Source: Candidatus Saccharicenans sp. (GTDB lineage: Bacteria > Acidobacteriota > Aminicenantia > Aminicenantales > Saccharicenantaceae). From it: 64,000 nt of DNA. Below the pieces are notes generated by a model. That model worked only from the letters and a program-made list of their open reading frames with translations, ran no database searches and had not been told where the DNA came from. Where the stretch lies: assembly GCA_030017715.1 (NCBI GenBank), contig JASEIU010000005.1, forward strand, positions 62,001 through 126,000, written 5' to 3'. The position numbers and the translations under genes are program-made. This document shows positions 36,659 to 46,348 of this stretch, piece by piece (within the stretch, counting starts at the first letter, position 1; each line of letters starts with the position of its first letter).

Positions 36659-36709
36659 AGGAGCAATCAAGCTCAGAAATGAGGCAGTGAACAATTTAAG
36701 GAGGCAAGA

Positions 36710-38398
36710 ATGCCGGCTTCAAAATTTATGAAGGTGAGAATTTTATTCGGGTTCTTAACCCTGATATTTTTGCTGACGGCAGCCGGCCTCAGGGCCGAAG
36801 TGCTGCTCGACCGGGAACCGGTCCAGGTCACCAGGGCCCTGCTCTTTCGTGACCATGCCGATGAACATGCCTATCATTATATGCCGCTGGCGCCGCGAAT
36901 TGCCACCTGGCCCGACGGCAGGCCCAAATTCAGCTTCATCCAGTATGTCAGAACGGGTAAAGAAATCACCGGCGGAATCCTGCATTTCCTGTGCACTTTT
37001 GGCCTGACCCAGGAAGAATTGAAAGAGGCCGAACAGGAGCTGGCCAGGATTGACAAGGACGGTAAGATTGTTGGTCCGGTGATGTTTGTTTCTGGTGAGT
37101 TTCATATCATCTCAGCTTCAGCCGGGGAGGGGGGCATATTCAGCCGCCGGGTGGTCGGAACGGGCAAAGCCCCGCTGCTGGCCGGCTCAGAAGCTGCGGT
37201 GTCCATCGCCCTCACGGAAGAAGGCTCGACTCTGCTTATGGAATCATTTAAAAAGCCCACTTCGGATGTATCGGTTCAGTTCGTTATGACTTATCAGGGG
37301 CTTACTCCTGCCTATCAGGCTCTGCTGACAGTCGATTGGGATAAGGTTTATGACCATAAAGAATTTAAGGCTAACATCGGTGGTTTTCTGGTTAGCGCTC
37401 AGATTCATAAAGTTTATTCCGAGTTGAGAGAGCAGGGAGCCATCAAGCTGGAAGTAATAGGAGAAGATACCAGGATGGATGAGCTGCTGGATACTGCCTA
37501 CAACACCATCACCAGGATGATGTTTGAGGCCAGGCCGGTGAAGCCCGAGGATATCGGCAAAGCCCAGGCGTCAACCGGTTCCAACTGGCTGGGCAAACTT
37601 TTCGGTCAGGCTCATTTCGGCTATTTCCGAAAGCAGGTTAAGCTCACCGGCAAATACACTGTCGACCTTACCAGAAGAAAGCGAGACCAGCGGGAAATTC
37701 CGCTCACCGGCAATATCGGCGGCCTTCATAAACAGTACGGTCAGAATTCGGAGTTCTTTGCGGTGGTTGATCTGGATGACCCGACCTTCGAGGAGCGGAC
37801 GATAAATGTGATTCTGGACGGCGAGGATTTTCAAACTTTTCAGCAGTATCTGAACTTTGCCGGCATCACCTTCAAGAAAGAATACGAAAGCGAGGACATG
37901 AAGTCCGTAACCGAAGACCTGATTTTTGACCGGACAAAATTCGGTCAGAACGGCAACAAACTGTCTCTCAAGTATCGGCGCAAGGGCGATAAGACAGAGA
38001 AATGGTTAGAATATGAATACAAACCCATCTGGAGTTATGTCGGCGGGCTGGAGGTAGCCGGCAACTGGATAAAGACCAGCCAACCGGTTATCACCTTAAC
38101 TCCGCCCCATAAATACCGCTACCTTGAGGTACTGGCCGAAGAAGAAAATATGAACAGAAACGGGATTATCAGAATTGCCGTTCAATTCCGGCATAAGAAC
38201 TTTGGCCGACAGCTGCAAAAGGAAGTAGTCCTGCGCCGGGGCGAACCTCTTAACATCAGCTATGTCTATTTTCACGAACCCAACAATCTGGAATATGAGT
38301 ACAACATAACCTGGTTGTTCAAGGACAATACCAGGGTTTCCTCGGGCTGGAAGAAAACCACTGACCCGTTCATCTACGCTTACTATGAAAAGCTCTGA
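36710..38398 (+). CDS. secreted protein of the YYxP cluster, member A
   Basis: 562 residues with a signal peptide ending LRAEV. I know no named family for it. The N-terminal module carries LLFRDHADEHAYHYMPLAPR, GGILHFL, IISASAGEGG, GKAPLLAGSEAAVSIALTEEG and LTPAYQALLTVDWDKVY. The C-terminal module carries TRRKRDQREIPLTGNIGG, VDLDDPTFEERTINVILDGE, ITLTPPHKYR and EYEYNITWLFKDNTRVSSGW. Both modules are strand-rich. All these strings recur in members C and D. No catalytic motif, cysteine pair or transmembrane segment is evident in the mature chain. AAGGAGG precedes the ATG; the next gene starts 16 bases after the stop. Confidence 0.85.
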   Translation: MPASKFMKVRILFGFLTLIFLLTAAGLRAEVLLDREPVQVTRALLFRDHADEHAYHYMPLAPRIATWPDGRPKFSFIQYVRTGKEITGGILHFLCTFGLTQEELKEAEQELARIDKDGKIVGPVMFVSGEFHIISASAGEGGIFSRRVVGTGKAPLLAGSEAAVSIALTEEGSTLLMESFKKPTSDVSVQFVMTYQGLTPAYQALLTVDWDKVYDHKEFKANIGGFLVSAQIHKVYSELREQGAIKLEVIGEDTRMDELLDTAYNTITRMMFEARPVKPEDIGKAQASTGSNWLGKLFGQAHFGYFRKQVKLTGKYTVDLTRRKRDQREIPLTGNIGGLHKQYGQNSEFFAVVDLDDPTFEERTINVILDGEDFQTFQQYLNFAGITFKKEYESEDMKSVTEDLIFDRTKFGQNGNKLSLKYRRKGDKTEKWLEYEYKPIWSYVGGLEVAGNWIKTSQPVITLTPPHKYRYLEVLAEEENMNRNGIIRIAVQFRHKNFGRQLQKEVVLRRGEPLNISYVYFHEPNNLEYEYNITWLFKDNTRVSSGWKKTTDPFIYAYYEKL

Positions 38399-38414
38399 CT
38401 GAAGGGAGAACAGC

Positions 38415-39443
38415 TTGGCCAAGAAAATGAAGGCGGGTCTACTGATACTTATGCTGGCCGGCGCCTCCGTCCTTCTGGCTGACCCCGTCCTGACCCGCCC
38501 GGAAACGGTTGCTGACAGAATCATTATCTATCCGGACCACAGAAATCCAAAACTTTTCTATTATGTTCCGACGCAACTTGGTTTGAGTCAGAGTTTCGGC
38601 CAGCCGAATTTCTTTTTCTATAAGTATGTATATGTAAAGGACCAGGATGCCGTCAGTCCCAGAACCACCACCGGCGGGGTTCTCACCCTATCGGTGGAAT
38701 TCGGCGACGAGACCGAGATTCTGAAGAGAGAGAAGGGACAACAGTTTGAATTTCGCCCGGTGCCGGTAGAAACCATTGATATAAGCCTGGGCTATACCGG
38801 ACTGGAAAGCAGGGAAGAAAAGCAGGAGACAGAAGAAGGAAAACAGGCTCTGGGCAGGAATAAAATTCTCTGGACCGGGAAAAGTTTTACCTTTCCTCTG
38901 AGCGCGGCCTCGGCTTCCTATCTCTGGAAAATTTACGAAGAGAAAAAAGCTGCCGGTCTGAGTGTGGAGTGCGTCTTCTCCTACGGCGGTTACGAGCTGG
39001 ACGATGAGGGAAAGCTGAAGCCGGGCGAAAGAGACGGCCGCCTGAGTCTCGAGATTCCGGTTTCCATGGAACAGCATCCGGATCTTTTCCAGGTTATCAA
39101 TCTTGCCCGGAAGTTTTCTTTTAATTACCGGAAGTTGAGTGTCATCTGCTTTGATTTTGTGAACGGGCTCAATGGCAATATGGTCAAGATGACCGTGGAA
39201 GTTGAGAGCACCACCGCCCGGGGTCAGAAGGATGTTAAGAGTGCTGTCTTTTCGGCTGACAGCCAGCCCCAGCACAACCTGGAATTTAACGTTCCTGAAG
39301 CCAGGGGCGGCAAATACCGATACCGGATTTCCAGAGTTTATGCTGATGGCCGCTCGGAAAGAAGCGACTGGCTGGAAGGCGACAATGCCTTTCTTGACCT
39401 ATCGAGTTATGAGCTGGTGATCAAGGATGGTGGGGTGAATTGA
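38415..39443 (+). CDS. secreted protein of the YYxP cluster, member B (short)
   Basis: 342 residues, family unknown. It starts at TTG 38415, six bases after GGGAG, and has a signal peptide ending VLLADP. The N-terminal signature reads RIIIYPDHRNPKLFYYVPTQL, followed by TTGGVLTLSVEFG. It lacks the long SIALTEEG and DWDKVY segments of A, C and D. It keeps the C-terminal strand module in the form KYRYRISRVYADGRSERSDWL. A Lys/Glu-rich helix lies near residue 130. It could be a reduced paralogue that partners with a larger member. The next 181 bases before member C hold only a weak open frame. Confidence 0.8.
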   Translation: MAKKMKAGLLILMLAGASVLLADPVLTRPETVADRIIIYPDHRNPKLFYYVPTQLGLSQSFGQPNFFFYKYVYVKDQDAVSPRTTTGGVLTLSVEFGDETEILKREKGQQFEFRPVPVETIDISLGYTGLESREEKQETEEGKQALGRNKILWTGKSFTFPLSAASASYLWKIYEEKKAAGLSVECVFSYGGYELDDEGKLKPGERDGRLSLEIPVSMEQHPDLFQVINLARKFSFNYRKLSVICFDFVNGLNGNMVKMTVEVESTTARGQKDVKSAVFSADSQPQHNLEFNVPEARGGKYRYRISRVYADGRSERSDWLEGDNAFLDLSSYELVIKDGGVN

Positions 39444-39624
39444 AGATGAAAGTTCGGCCAGAAAAAATGATGGATGCTATTAATGCTGGGGAAATAGCCC
39501 TGGCGAATCACAAGAACTTCATTTCAGGTTCGGGCCGCAGAATTTACCTAAGGCTCGGGCCGGCAAAGAGTAACAGTCAGTCCTGTCCGAAGTTTCAGCA
39601 GGACTGGAAAAAAGGAGGTAAGAA

Positions 39625-42396
39625 ATGAGACAGAAGCCTCAATTTTTTCTTTTTTTATTCATCATAAATTTTATTTTAATCTCCGCCGTCAGTTTGCTGG
39701 CGGAGGTGGCTGTGGAGGAAGTGGTGCAGGCCGGGAGATACGTCTTTTACCGGGACCATGCTGACCCGCACAAATATTACTATGTGCCCGACCAGCCTCG
39801 TCTGGCGACCAGGAGAGACGGCACACCGGAATTCAGCTTTATCAAATACACCAGGACCGATAGTTCCACCAGGGGCGGGGTGATTCATTTTCTGGTGACC
39901 TGGGGATATACAGATGCCGAATTGCGTTCAGCCGAATCGGCTTTAAGGTCGGTTGACCCGCAGGCTAAGTTAGCGGGTCCGGTGCCGTTCAAGGAGGCGA
40001 CGTTTCAGATTATTTCAGCCACGGCCGGCAAGGATGGGCTATTCAACCGGCGGATAGTCGGGGAGGGCAAGGCGCCGGTGATGCCTGGGCAGAAGGCAGC
40101 TGTATCAATAGCCCTGACGGAAGAAGGGGCTTCGCTTCTTTGGGAATCGTTCAAGAATCCGACATCAGATATATCGGTGCAGTATGTGTTGAAGTTTTCT
40201 GGAATAACTCCAGCTTTTCAGGCAAAGCTGAAGGTGGACTGGGACAAGGTCTATACCCAGCACGAGATCAAAGCTGCGGCGGAGGGAGTGATCAAAGTGG
40301 TTAAGCTTCGGGCAGACCTGGGAGCGATGCTGGAGGAGTTGAGGCAGAAAGGGGCGATACAGCTGGAGGTGCTGGGTGAAAATGAGAACATGCAGAAACT
40401 TCTGGAGACTGCTTATAACCACATCCTGCAGTTGATGTGCGATAAAGTGCCGACGACCGGGGTATCATCACCCGCTATCAGAAGTTCATTAATCCGTCCT
40501 GGTTATAATGCCGCCCCGAAACCTTTCTGGACAAAAGATGATAAGCCTGCAGTTGAGATCCGGCCGGGATCTGATAATTATCTGGATTCACCGATGCTTC
40601 ATGGTGGCCCCAATGCCTGGCTGTCAGAAGGACAGAGTCAGCAGATAAATTGCGATGCTCAGAGTCTCGAAAGGTCTAAAAACCATGAACGTACAGCTTT
40701 AGCCTTGAGCAGAGAAGAAAAATATGATCAATCCATACATTATTATGAACTGGCTTATGAAGCCTGCCCTGACCCAAAGCATCTTTATTCGATTGCCTGG
40801 ATTTATGGTTTTAAGTTACAAAAGCCCGATCTGGCCAGGGAAAAGTTTGAATTGTTTCTGGAAAAATCAGCCGGGTATGCGTCTTATGAAAATCTAAGAA
40901 GCGAGGCCTCAGTTTATCTGAGAGATTTTGAGAGCAGCAAGGAAGTGCGTGAGCAGATTGTCAGACTTGCCGACCAGGGGAAATACGATGAAGCCCTGGC
41001 ACTGATAGATCAATATAAGAATAAGGTCCCGAACCCGCTCTGGAACAAAAATGCCGCCAATATCCATTTCCAGATTGGTATTGACAGGGAGGACCTTTCC
41101 CGTCTGGAAAAAGCCAGGTCGATAATGATCGAAACTTTAAATCTGGTGGAAAAAATTCGAGGGGCTGATTCGCCGGTCTACCGGGAATACCGGGAGCTTT
41201 TTGAAATGATAGAGACCGGAATTAATAATCTTAAGCAGAGCAAACAGACAGAGACCGCAAAAAGCAGCGAAGAGGAAGCCAGAAAAGCCAGGCGCCAGCA
41301 GACCCAGAGTGCGGGACAGAAGTCAGGTCAACAAACTCAGCCGGCTCAAGCCACAGGGGGAGCGGCGGCTACGGGGGCCCAGCAGGCTGTAACCACCGGA
41401 GGTGAAAAGTCAAAAAGCGAGATACAGGCAGAAGACCTGAAAGGAGCCCTGAAGGAACAAACTACAACGACCGGCGGGCAGAGCACAAAGCCGACTGAGA
41501 CCAGCGGTGGAACCAGGCCTCAAGCCGGTCAGGCAACTTCTGCTGGGGGGCAGCAAACCTCTCAGGCAGCCGCGACCACTCCCTCAGCCGAGGTTAAGCC
41601 CATCGTCAGTGTGCAGCTTGGTTACAGCTTCAAGCGGACGAAGCTTTCGGGTCGATATGAGGTGGACATGAGGCGCCGGCTGCGGGAAGATCGGGAAATA
41701 GTAATGAGCGGCAACATCAGCGGGATTTATCAGAAATATGGTGAGGACAAGAGGTTTTTCACGCTGGTCAGCCTGGACGACCCGACTTTTCAGGAGAGGA
41801 CGATTGAGGTGATTCTGGACGGTCAGGATGCCGAAGATTTCAAGAACTATGTCAACAGCGTTTCGGTCATATTCAAGAAGCAAAGAATGGGCGGGCAGGT
41901 GATGACCGGAGAAGTCAAATTTTTCGAACAGCAGTTTGCCGAGAAGGGCAACCGCTTGAGTTATAAATACGGGCGGGTGAATGAGGCGGCGACCGAGTGG
42001 TTGAATTACGAATACCGGACGAAATGGAGTCTGTACGGCGGGGTGGAATGGGAGAGCGACTGGGTGAGGACGAGTGATTCGGTGCTGACACTGACCCCGC
42101 CGGTCAGGCGTCGGACGATAGAGATTTCGGTGGATGAGGATAATATACTTCAGAACAAGGTCAAGGCGGTGGCCATACAGGTGAAGCACAGCATATTCGG
42201 GAAGGATATACTCAAGGAAGTGGTGATAAACTATGACAAGGGGGACCCGCTCCAGGTCAATTACACCTACATGCATGAAGAGGGAAAACCCGGATACAGC
42301 TACCGGTTGATCTGGTTATTGCTGAACGGCAAGGAAGTTTCAACCGACTGGATTAACCGCGAGAGCCCGTTCGTTTTTGCCGTCTTCAGCAAATAA
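39625..42396 (+). CDS. secreted protein of the YYxP cluster, member C, with TPR and low-complexity insertion
   Basis: 923 residues; the signal peptide ends SLLAEV. Residues 24-275 and 645-923 are the two halves seen in members A and D: YRDHADPHKYYYVPDQPRL, SIALTEEG, PTSDISVQYVL and VDWDKVY in the first, then SLDDPTFQERTIEVILDGQD, LTLTPP and YSYRLIWLLLNGKEVSTDW in the second. Between them, about 370 residues are inserted: a Ser/Asn-rich spacer, TPR-like helical repeats (for example SREEKYDQSIHYYELAYEA and LADQGKYDEALALIDQYK), and 120 residues rich in Gln, Thr, Gly and Ala. A strong AAAAAAGGAGGT precedes the ATG. Confidence 0.84.
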   Translation: MRQKPQFFLFLFIINFILISAVSLLAEVAVEEVVQAGRYVFYRDHADPHKYYYVPDQPRLATRRDGTPEFSFIKYTRTDSSTRGGVIHFLVTWGYTDAELRSAESALRSVDPQAKLAGPVPFKEATFQIISATAGKDGLFNRRIVGEGKAPVMPGQKAAVSIALTEEGASLLWESFKNPTSDISVQYVLKFSGITPAFQAKLKVDWDKVYTQHEIKAAAEGVIKVVKLRADLGAMLEELRQKGAIQLEVLGENENMQKLLETAYNHILQLMCDKVPTTGVSSPAIRSSLIRPGYNAAPKPFWTKDDKPAVEIRPGSDNYLDSPMLHGGPNAWLSEGQSQQINCDAQSLERSKNHERTALALSREEKYDQSIHYYELAYEACPDPKHLYSIAWIYGFKLQKPDLAREKFELFLEKSAGYASYENLRSEASVYLRDFESSKEVREQIVRLADQGKYDEALALIDQYKNKVPNPLWNKNAANIHFQIGIDREDLSRLEKARSIMIETLNLVEKIRGADSPVYREYRELFEMIETGINNLKQSKQTETAKSSEEEARKARRQQTQSAGQKSGQQTQPAQATGGAAATGAQQAVTTGGEKSKSEIQAEDLKGALKEQTTTTGGQSTKPTETSGGTRPQAGQATSAGGQQTSQAAATTPSAEVKPIVSVQLGYSFKRTKLSGRYEVDMRRRLREDREIVMSGNISGIYQKYGEDKRFFTLVSLDDPTFQERTIEVILDGQDAEDFKNYVNSVSVIFKKQRMGGQVMTGEVKFFEQQFAEKGNRLSYKYGRVNEAATEWLNYEYRTKWSLYGGVEWESDWVRTSDSVLTLTPPVRRRTIEISVDEDNILQNKVKAVAIQVKHSIFGKDILKEVVINYDKGDPLQVNYTYMHEEGKPGYSYRLIWLLLNGKEVSTDWINRESPFVFAVFSK

Positions 42397-42422
42397 AATC
42401 ACAGGCGAATATGGAGGATAAC

Positions 42423-44123
42423 ATGAAGACAGTACGGTTAATAAGATTGTTGATGGTCGTCTTCAGCCTGACCGGGCTGGTATCGACCGCAGTTGCTGAT
42501 GTGGAGCTCGACACAGTTCCTCTTCAGGTAGCCAATGCCATCCTTTTTCGCGATCATGCCGATCCCAACGTCTTCTATTACATGCCAAATCAACCGCGTT
42601 TGGCCTACTGGCCCGATGGCACACCCAAGTTGACCTTCCTTAAGTACACCAGAGCCGGAAAGGAAGAATCCAAGGGTGGAATACTGCACTTTTTCGTTAA
42701 ATACGGTCTGGACGAGCAGGAACTGGCTAAGGTCCGGCAGGAGCTAACGAAAATCAATCCGAAAGCCACCATCAAAGGACCTCTGGTTTTCAAGAAGGGT
42801 AATTTCATGGTAGTTTCAGCAGCTGTCGGTGAAGGTGGAGCCTTTACCAGAAAAATCATCGGAGAGGGAAAGGCTCCGCTGATTTCAGGTTCCGAGGTTT
42901 CAGTTTCAATAGCGGTGACTCCAGAAGGAGCCACCTTTCTGGAAGAAGCCCTGAAACAGCCGACCTATCCGGTGAGTGTCCGTTTTGAGATGACTTACGA
43001 AGGACTGACCCCTAAATATCAGGCCACGGCCACCATCCACTGGTCAAAAGTCAGAGAATATTTCGACCAGTACAGCAAGTGGAGAATCTACAAAAAGAGA
43101 AAGCTCGGGATATGGACCTGGTATGTTCAGACCGGGACAGGCGAGCTGCGTGAGATGAAGGATGAGCTGACTTCAAAAGGAGCAGTCAGGGTGGACATTA
43201 CCGGAGAAGATCAGAATCTCGACAGCCTGATGCAGAGCCTGGTCGATACCATTATGCGGGAAATGTTTGACACCAAACTGGAATTGCCGGAAGAGGATGA
43301 CGCCAAGGGAGAAGAGGAAAAGAAACAGCAGGACAGGCCTTACGGAGTCAGCACCACCCGGAAAAAAGTAAGCCGGACCGATGACTGGACGATTAATATG
43401 ACCAAGCGACTGCGTCAGGAGCGGGACACCGGACCGATGGATGCCAGCATCGGTGAGGTGTTGAGAAAATACAAGAATAACAAGAAAGTTTTTGACATCA
43501 TCAATCTCGACGACCCGGACCTGCAGGATAGAGTTGTTTACGCCATCCTCGACGGCGAGGATTTCGAAACCTTCAGAAAATACATCAATTTTGTCACCGT
43601 CAGCTTCAAAAAAGCCCATAAGACCGGCGAGCCGACTACCCGCGATGTTATCTTTAACGCCCAGACCCTGGCCGAACGCGGCAACATGCTGTCATTCGTC
43701 TACCCCAGGCTGGGTGAGGGTGCGACCTGGTTGAGTTATGAATACAAAACGACCTGGAGTTTTGTGGGTGGGATCAAAGTGGAAAGTCCCTGGACCAGGA
43801 GCGAGGAAGCAGCCATAAATCTTTTCCCGCCACATCGTTATCGCCAGATTGACATCATTGCCGATGAAGAAAACGTCCGGGCTTACAATATCAAGTTGAT
43901 TACCGTGACCTTCAAGAACAGATTTGCCGACCGGGAGAAGACCGGAGAGGTAAAACTGCTTCCGGCTGAAACGCTTCTGGCCAGGTATGAATACGTCCAT
44001 GCCGAGAATGACCTTAACTTCCAGTATCAGGTGACCTGGCTTCTGGGAGATGGACGTAGGGTTCAATCCGGCTGGCAGCGGACAACAGAACCCTTTGTCT
44101 ATGCCCTTTATCAGGAAAAATAG
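42423..44123 (+). CDS. secreted protein of the YYxP cluster, member D
   Basis: 566 residues. ATG 42423 is preferred over 42411 because GGAGG sits five bases before it. The signal peptide ends VSTAVADV. The N-terminal module has LFRDHADPNVFYYMPNQPRL, GGILHFF, VVSAAVGEGG and GEGKAPLISGSEVSVSIAV. DWDKVY is replaced by IHWSKVREYF and followed by a basic aromatic insertion (WRIYKKRKLGIWTWYV). The C-terminal module has NLDDPDLQDRVVYAILDGED, INLFPPHRYR and FQYQVTWLLGDGRRVQSGW. An acidic/Lys linker near residues 290-310 separates the modules. Starts 27 bases after member C. Last gene of the cluster; no terminator was seen. Confidence 0.85.
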   Translation: MKTVRLIRLLMVVFSLTGLVSTAVADVELDTVPLQVANAILFRDHADPNVFYYMPNQPRLAYWPDGTPKLTFLKYTRAGKEESKGGILHFFVKYGLDEQELAKVRQELTKINPKATIKGPLVFKKGNFMVVSAAVGEGGAFTRKIIGEGKAPLISGSEVSVSIAVTPEGATFLEEALKQPTYPVSVRFEMTYEGLTPKYQATATIHWSKVREYFDQYSKWRIYKKRKLGIWTWYVQTGTGELREMKDELTSKGAVRVDITGEDQNLDSLMQSLVDTIMREMFDTKLELPEEDDAKGEEEKKQQDRPYGVSTTRKKVSRTDDWTINMTKRLRQERDTGPMDASIGEVLRKYKNNKKVFDIINLDDPDLQDRVVYAILDGEDFETFRKYINFVTVSFKKAHKTGEPTTRDVIFNAQTLAERGNMLSFVYPRLGEGATWLSYEYKTTWSFVGGIKVESPWTRSEEAAINLFPPHRYRQIDIIADEENVRAYNIKLITVTFKNRFADREKTGEVKLLPAETLLARYEYVHAENDLNFQYQVTWLLGDGRRVQSGWQRTTEPFVYALYQEK

Positions 44124-44245
44124 GAAGGTTCTGGTCTTATCGCCAGCTGGTTTTAAGGCAGAAAATTAAACACAACTGATAACCAGGCTCATTTTTTTGC
44201 GTTCAGGGCTGAATTAAAGCCGGAAAATTAGTTTCTGCCCACAAT

Positions 44246-45145
44246 TTAGATGAGAATCTCCTTATCCCAGCCTATCTTCTTAATTTCAATGTTTTCCAGC
44301 TTGCTGTGGCCCAGTTTGTAGACCGTGTCTGAGGCTTCGATGCAGATCGGCGGCGGGGAGATCGGCCAGGGTTCTCCGCGGAGCTCGTCTCTTTTCGCCT
44401 GAAGGATTTTCAACCCGACCGCATCGAGAGCCACCGGGTCGGTGCTGGCCAGAAGCCCTTTATAGGGCCATCTATAACGTGGGTCAAACTGGGGGCCTTT
44501 GTCGCATACCGGGCGCAGAGCGTCGACGATGATCAGCCTGGTTTTTCCTTTGACCTGCGGCAGGTGCCAGATCTCACCCAGCCTGGCGCTGTCTTCATAG
44601 TGGTAATTGCGAGGGGCGCCGGAGTACATGATGTAATTTTTGATAACAGTTCCGATGCCGGTTAGCCAGTGGGCTTTAAGCCCGGGGAGAGAGATGAGCG
44701 CGGTTATCGGTGTCAGGTCAACGTTTCGTCCCTGGGCCCTTCTGATATTTTCTTCAGGCACGCCGACGGCGACCAGAGATTCTTTTATTACTTCCAGCAG
44801 TTCCTCGTGGGTCGGATTCATCAGGGGAGTGGGGACAAGACCGACTACATCTTTTGGACTGAGGAGAGAAAGCCAGGCCTCCCGGATTTCCTTTTTGCCG
44901 GTAATTTCCAGCAGAAGTCTATCAACCATTCCGGCCAGAATCTTCTTGTTGACGTTCATCTGGTCGTCGAGCACCTTTTCGTCACGAGCCAGAACCACCA
45001 GGCTCTTGCCGCCGGCTTTCTGCGGCCACTCGCCGGCCAGGGATTTATTTACCCATTCGGGCTTGATGATGCTCAGACCGAGAGTTGTTCCGACCGTGCC
45101 TCTTATAAAATCCCTTCGGGTGATGGTTTTCTTTTTATCGCTCAT
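44246..45145 (-). CDS. Tat-exported DUF362 protein
   Basis: 299 residues. The N-terminus is a twin-arginine signal, TRRDFIRGTVGTTLGLSI. The body matches DUF362 (GGKSLVVLARDEKVL, VVGLVPTPLMNPTHEEL, HWLTGIGTVIKNYIMY, LLASTDPVALDAVGLKIL). DUF362 proteins often accompany iron-sulfur enzymes, but this one has no ferredoxin motif. Tat export suggests folding or cofactor loading in the cytoplasm. AAGGAGGG precedes ATG 45145. The DUF6599-like gene ends 33 bases upstream on the same strand, so the two probably form an operon. Function unknown. Confidence 0.85.
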   Translation of the reverse strand: MSDKKKTITRRDFIRGTVGTTLGLSIIKPEWVNKSLAGEWPQKAGGKSLVVLARDEKVLDDQMNVNKKILAGMVDRLLLEITGKKEIREAWLSLLSPKDVVGLVPTPLMNPTHEELLEVIKESLVAVGVPEENIRRAQGRNVDLTPITALISLPGLKAHWLTGIGTVIKNYIMYSGAPRNYHYEDSARLGEIWHLPQVKGKTRLIIVDALRPVCDKGPQFDPRYRWPYKGLLASTDPVALDAVGLKILQAKRDELRGEPWPISPPPICIEASDTVYKLGHSKLENIEIKKIGWDKEILI

Positions 45146-45178
45146 TTAACCCTCCTTATATAAATCTCTTTAAGTCTA

Positions 45179-46246
45179 TCATTTCCAGCGGATTTGATTC
45201 AATATTTCTTTTACCGCCTCCGGACCCGGGGCTTCAAAAATAAGCGCCAGGCAGGAGCCTGTGAGTTTCCAGGCGAGCCAGCCGTCTTCGAGCTGGACGA
45301 GGCCTTCAGGCTTAAATTCAGAGTTTTCTGAATCGGATCCCCCGGGAGATTTTTCGGACACGTAAACCTGAAGGAAATCGGAAAGAGCCTGGCGGGATAG
45401 AGACGCTTCCGGGTATCTCAGCAGAAAGAGACGCGCTGTTCTCCGGGTATCAGTTACAGCTTCCGCCCATTCAGTATATAGACCTTCGCAGTCATGACTG
45501 AGATGAAGGATATTCTCGTGGCTCAGGTAATATAGAGAATTTAATAACAGGTGCGAGTGGAAGTAGCTGGTTCTGTCCTTTTTGATCCGCCAGCGGCCTT
45601 CCGGGTCGGGTTGAACAAAACTCAGGATTTCCGGCAGGGCAGGCTGCCGGCTCTGCGCGGCGACTGATTTTCCGATTTGCAAAATCACTTCTTTAATTCC
45701 TGCGGATTCTCTTTCGGCCAGAACCCGTAGATAAAGATTATCAAGGCGAGCTCTTAGTAAACCTTCGCCGTAGAGAGCGGTTATGTTGGGTGCGGCTGGA
45801 TTTTCCGGAAGTTTCGACAGTTCAGGATTCAGAACGACCGGCTCTCCCGTCCAGTCAAGGGACAGCAAACCGAAGGCTTCATCGGGATGGAGCATTTCAT
45901 AGATTTCCACCAGGATTTCATTGTTATGGCCATCTGAATATTTGTAGACCAGAAGCTGACTGAACTTATAGGCTAAATACAGCTCTCCGCCGCCGTCCAT
46001 ATAGTCAAAAATGGTTTCCCTGGTTATTTTCTGCGGAGGGCCTTCCAGCTTCCAGCCGTCCAGTTTTTCCGGCATTTTCAGACTGTCGGCTTTAATCATA
46101 TACGAATCTCCCTTCGAGCAGGCGGATGAAAAAACAATAAGATAAATCAAAATCAGAAGAAGACCGGTTAATAAAAGACAGGATGGGGAATAGATTGAGG
46201 CGATGTTTTTTCTGATAAACAGCGGCGAATGGTATCCCTGGCTCAT
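45179..46246 (-). CDS. DUF6599-like lipoprotein
   Basis: 355 residues. A hydrophobic segment ends in the lipobox FSSAC near residue 43, so it is probably a lipoprotein. The body starts with PEKLDGWKLEGPPQKITRETIFDYMDGGGELYLAYKF and has EIYEMLHPDEAFGLLSLD, a pattern I associate with acidobacterial DUF6599 proteins. The second half repeats the same fold less clearly. Function unknown. It has no strong ribosome-binding site and begins about 100 bases from the riboswitch promoter that points the other way. Confidence 0.7.
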   Translation of the reverse strand: MSQGYHSPLFIRKNIASIYSPSCLLLTGLLLILIYLIVFSSACSKGDSYMIKADSLKMPEKLDGWKLEGPPQKITRETIFDYMDGGGELYLAYKFSQLLVYKYSDGHNNEILVEIYEMLHPDEAFGLLSLDWTGEPVVLNPELSKLPENPAAPNITALYGEGLLRARLDNLYLRVLAERESAGIKEVILQIGKSVAAQSRQPALPEILSFVQPDPEGRWRIKKDRTSYFHSHLLLNSLYYLSHENILHLSHDCEGLYTEWAEAVTDTRRTARLFLLRYPEASLSRQALSDFLQVYVSEKSPGGSDSENSEFKPEGLVQLEDGWLAWKLTGSCLALIFEAPGPEAVKEILNQIRWK

Positions 46247-46348
46247 GGTCAGACCTATTTTATTCTAACCGTTGCCCGGTTTTCAGTCCATATTAAATTT
46301 TAGAATGACCGCCACTATCAGGGACTGGCCCGATCGAGATTCATGGGC

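Noticed and set aside
39440..39628. 62-codon open frame between members B and C of the secreted cluster
   Set aside because: It starts inside the end of member B and ends on the member C start, but has no signal peptide, no clear SD of its own and no family motif; left unannotated.
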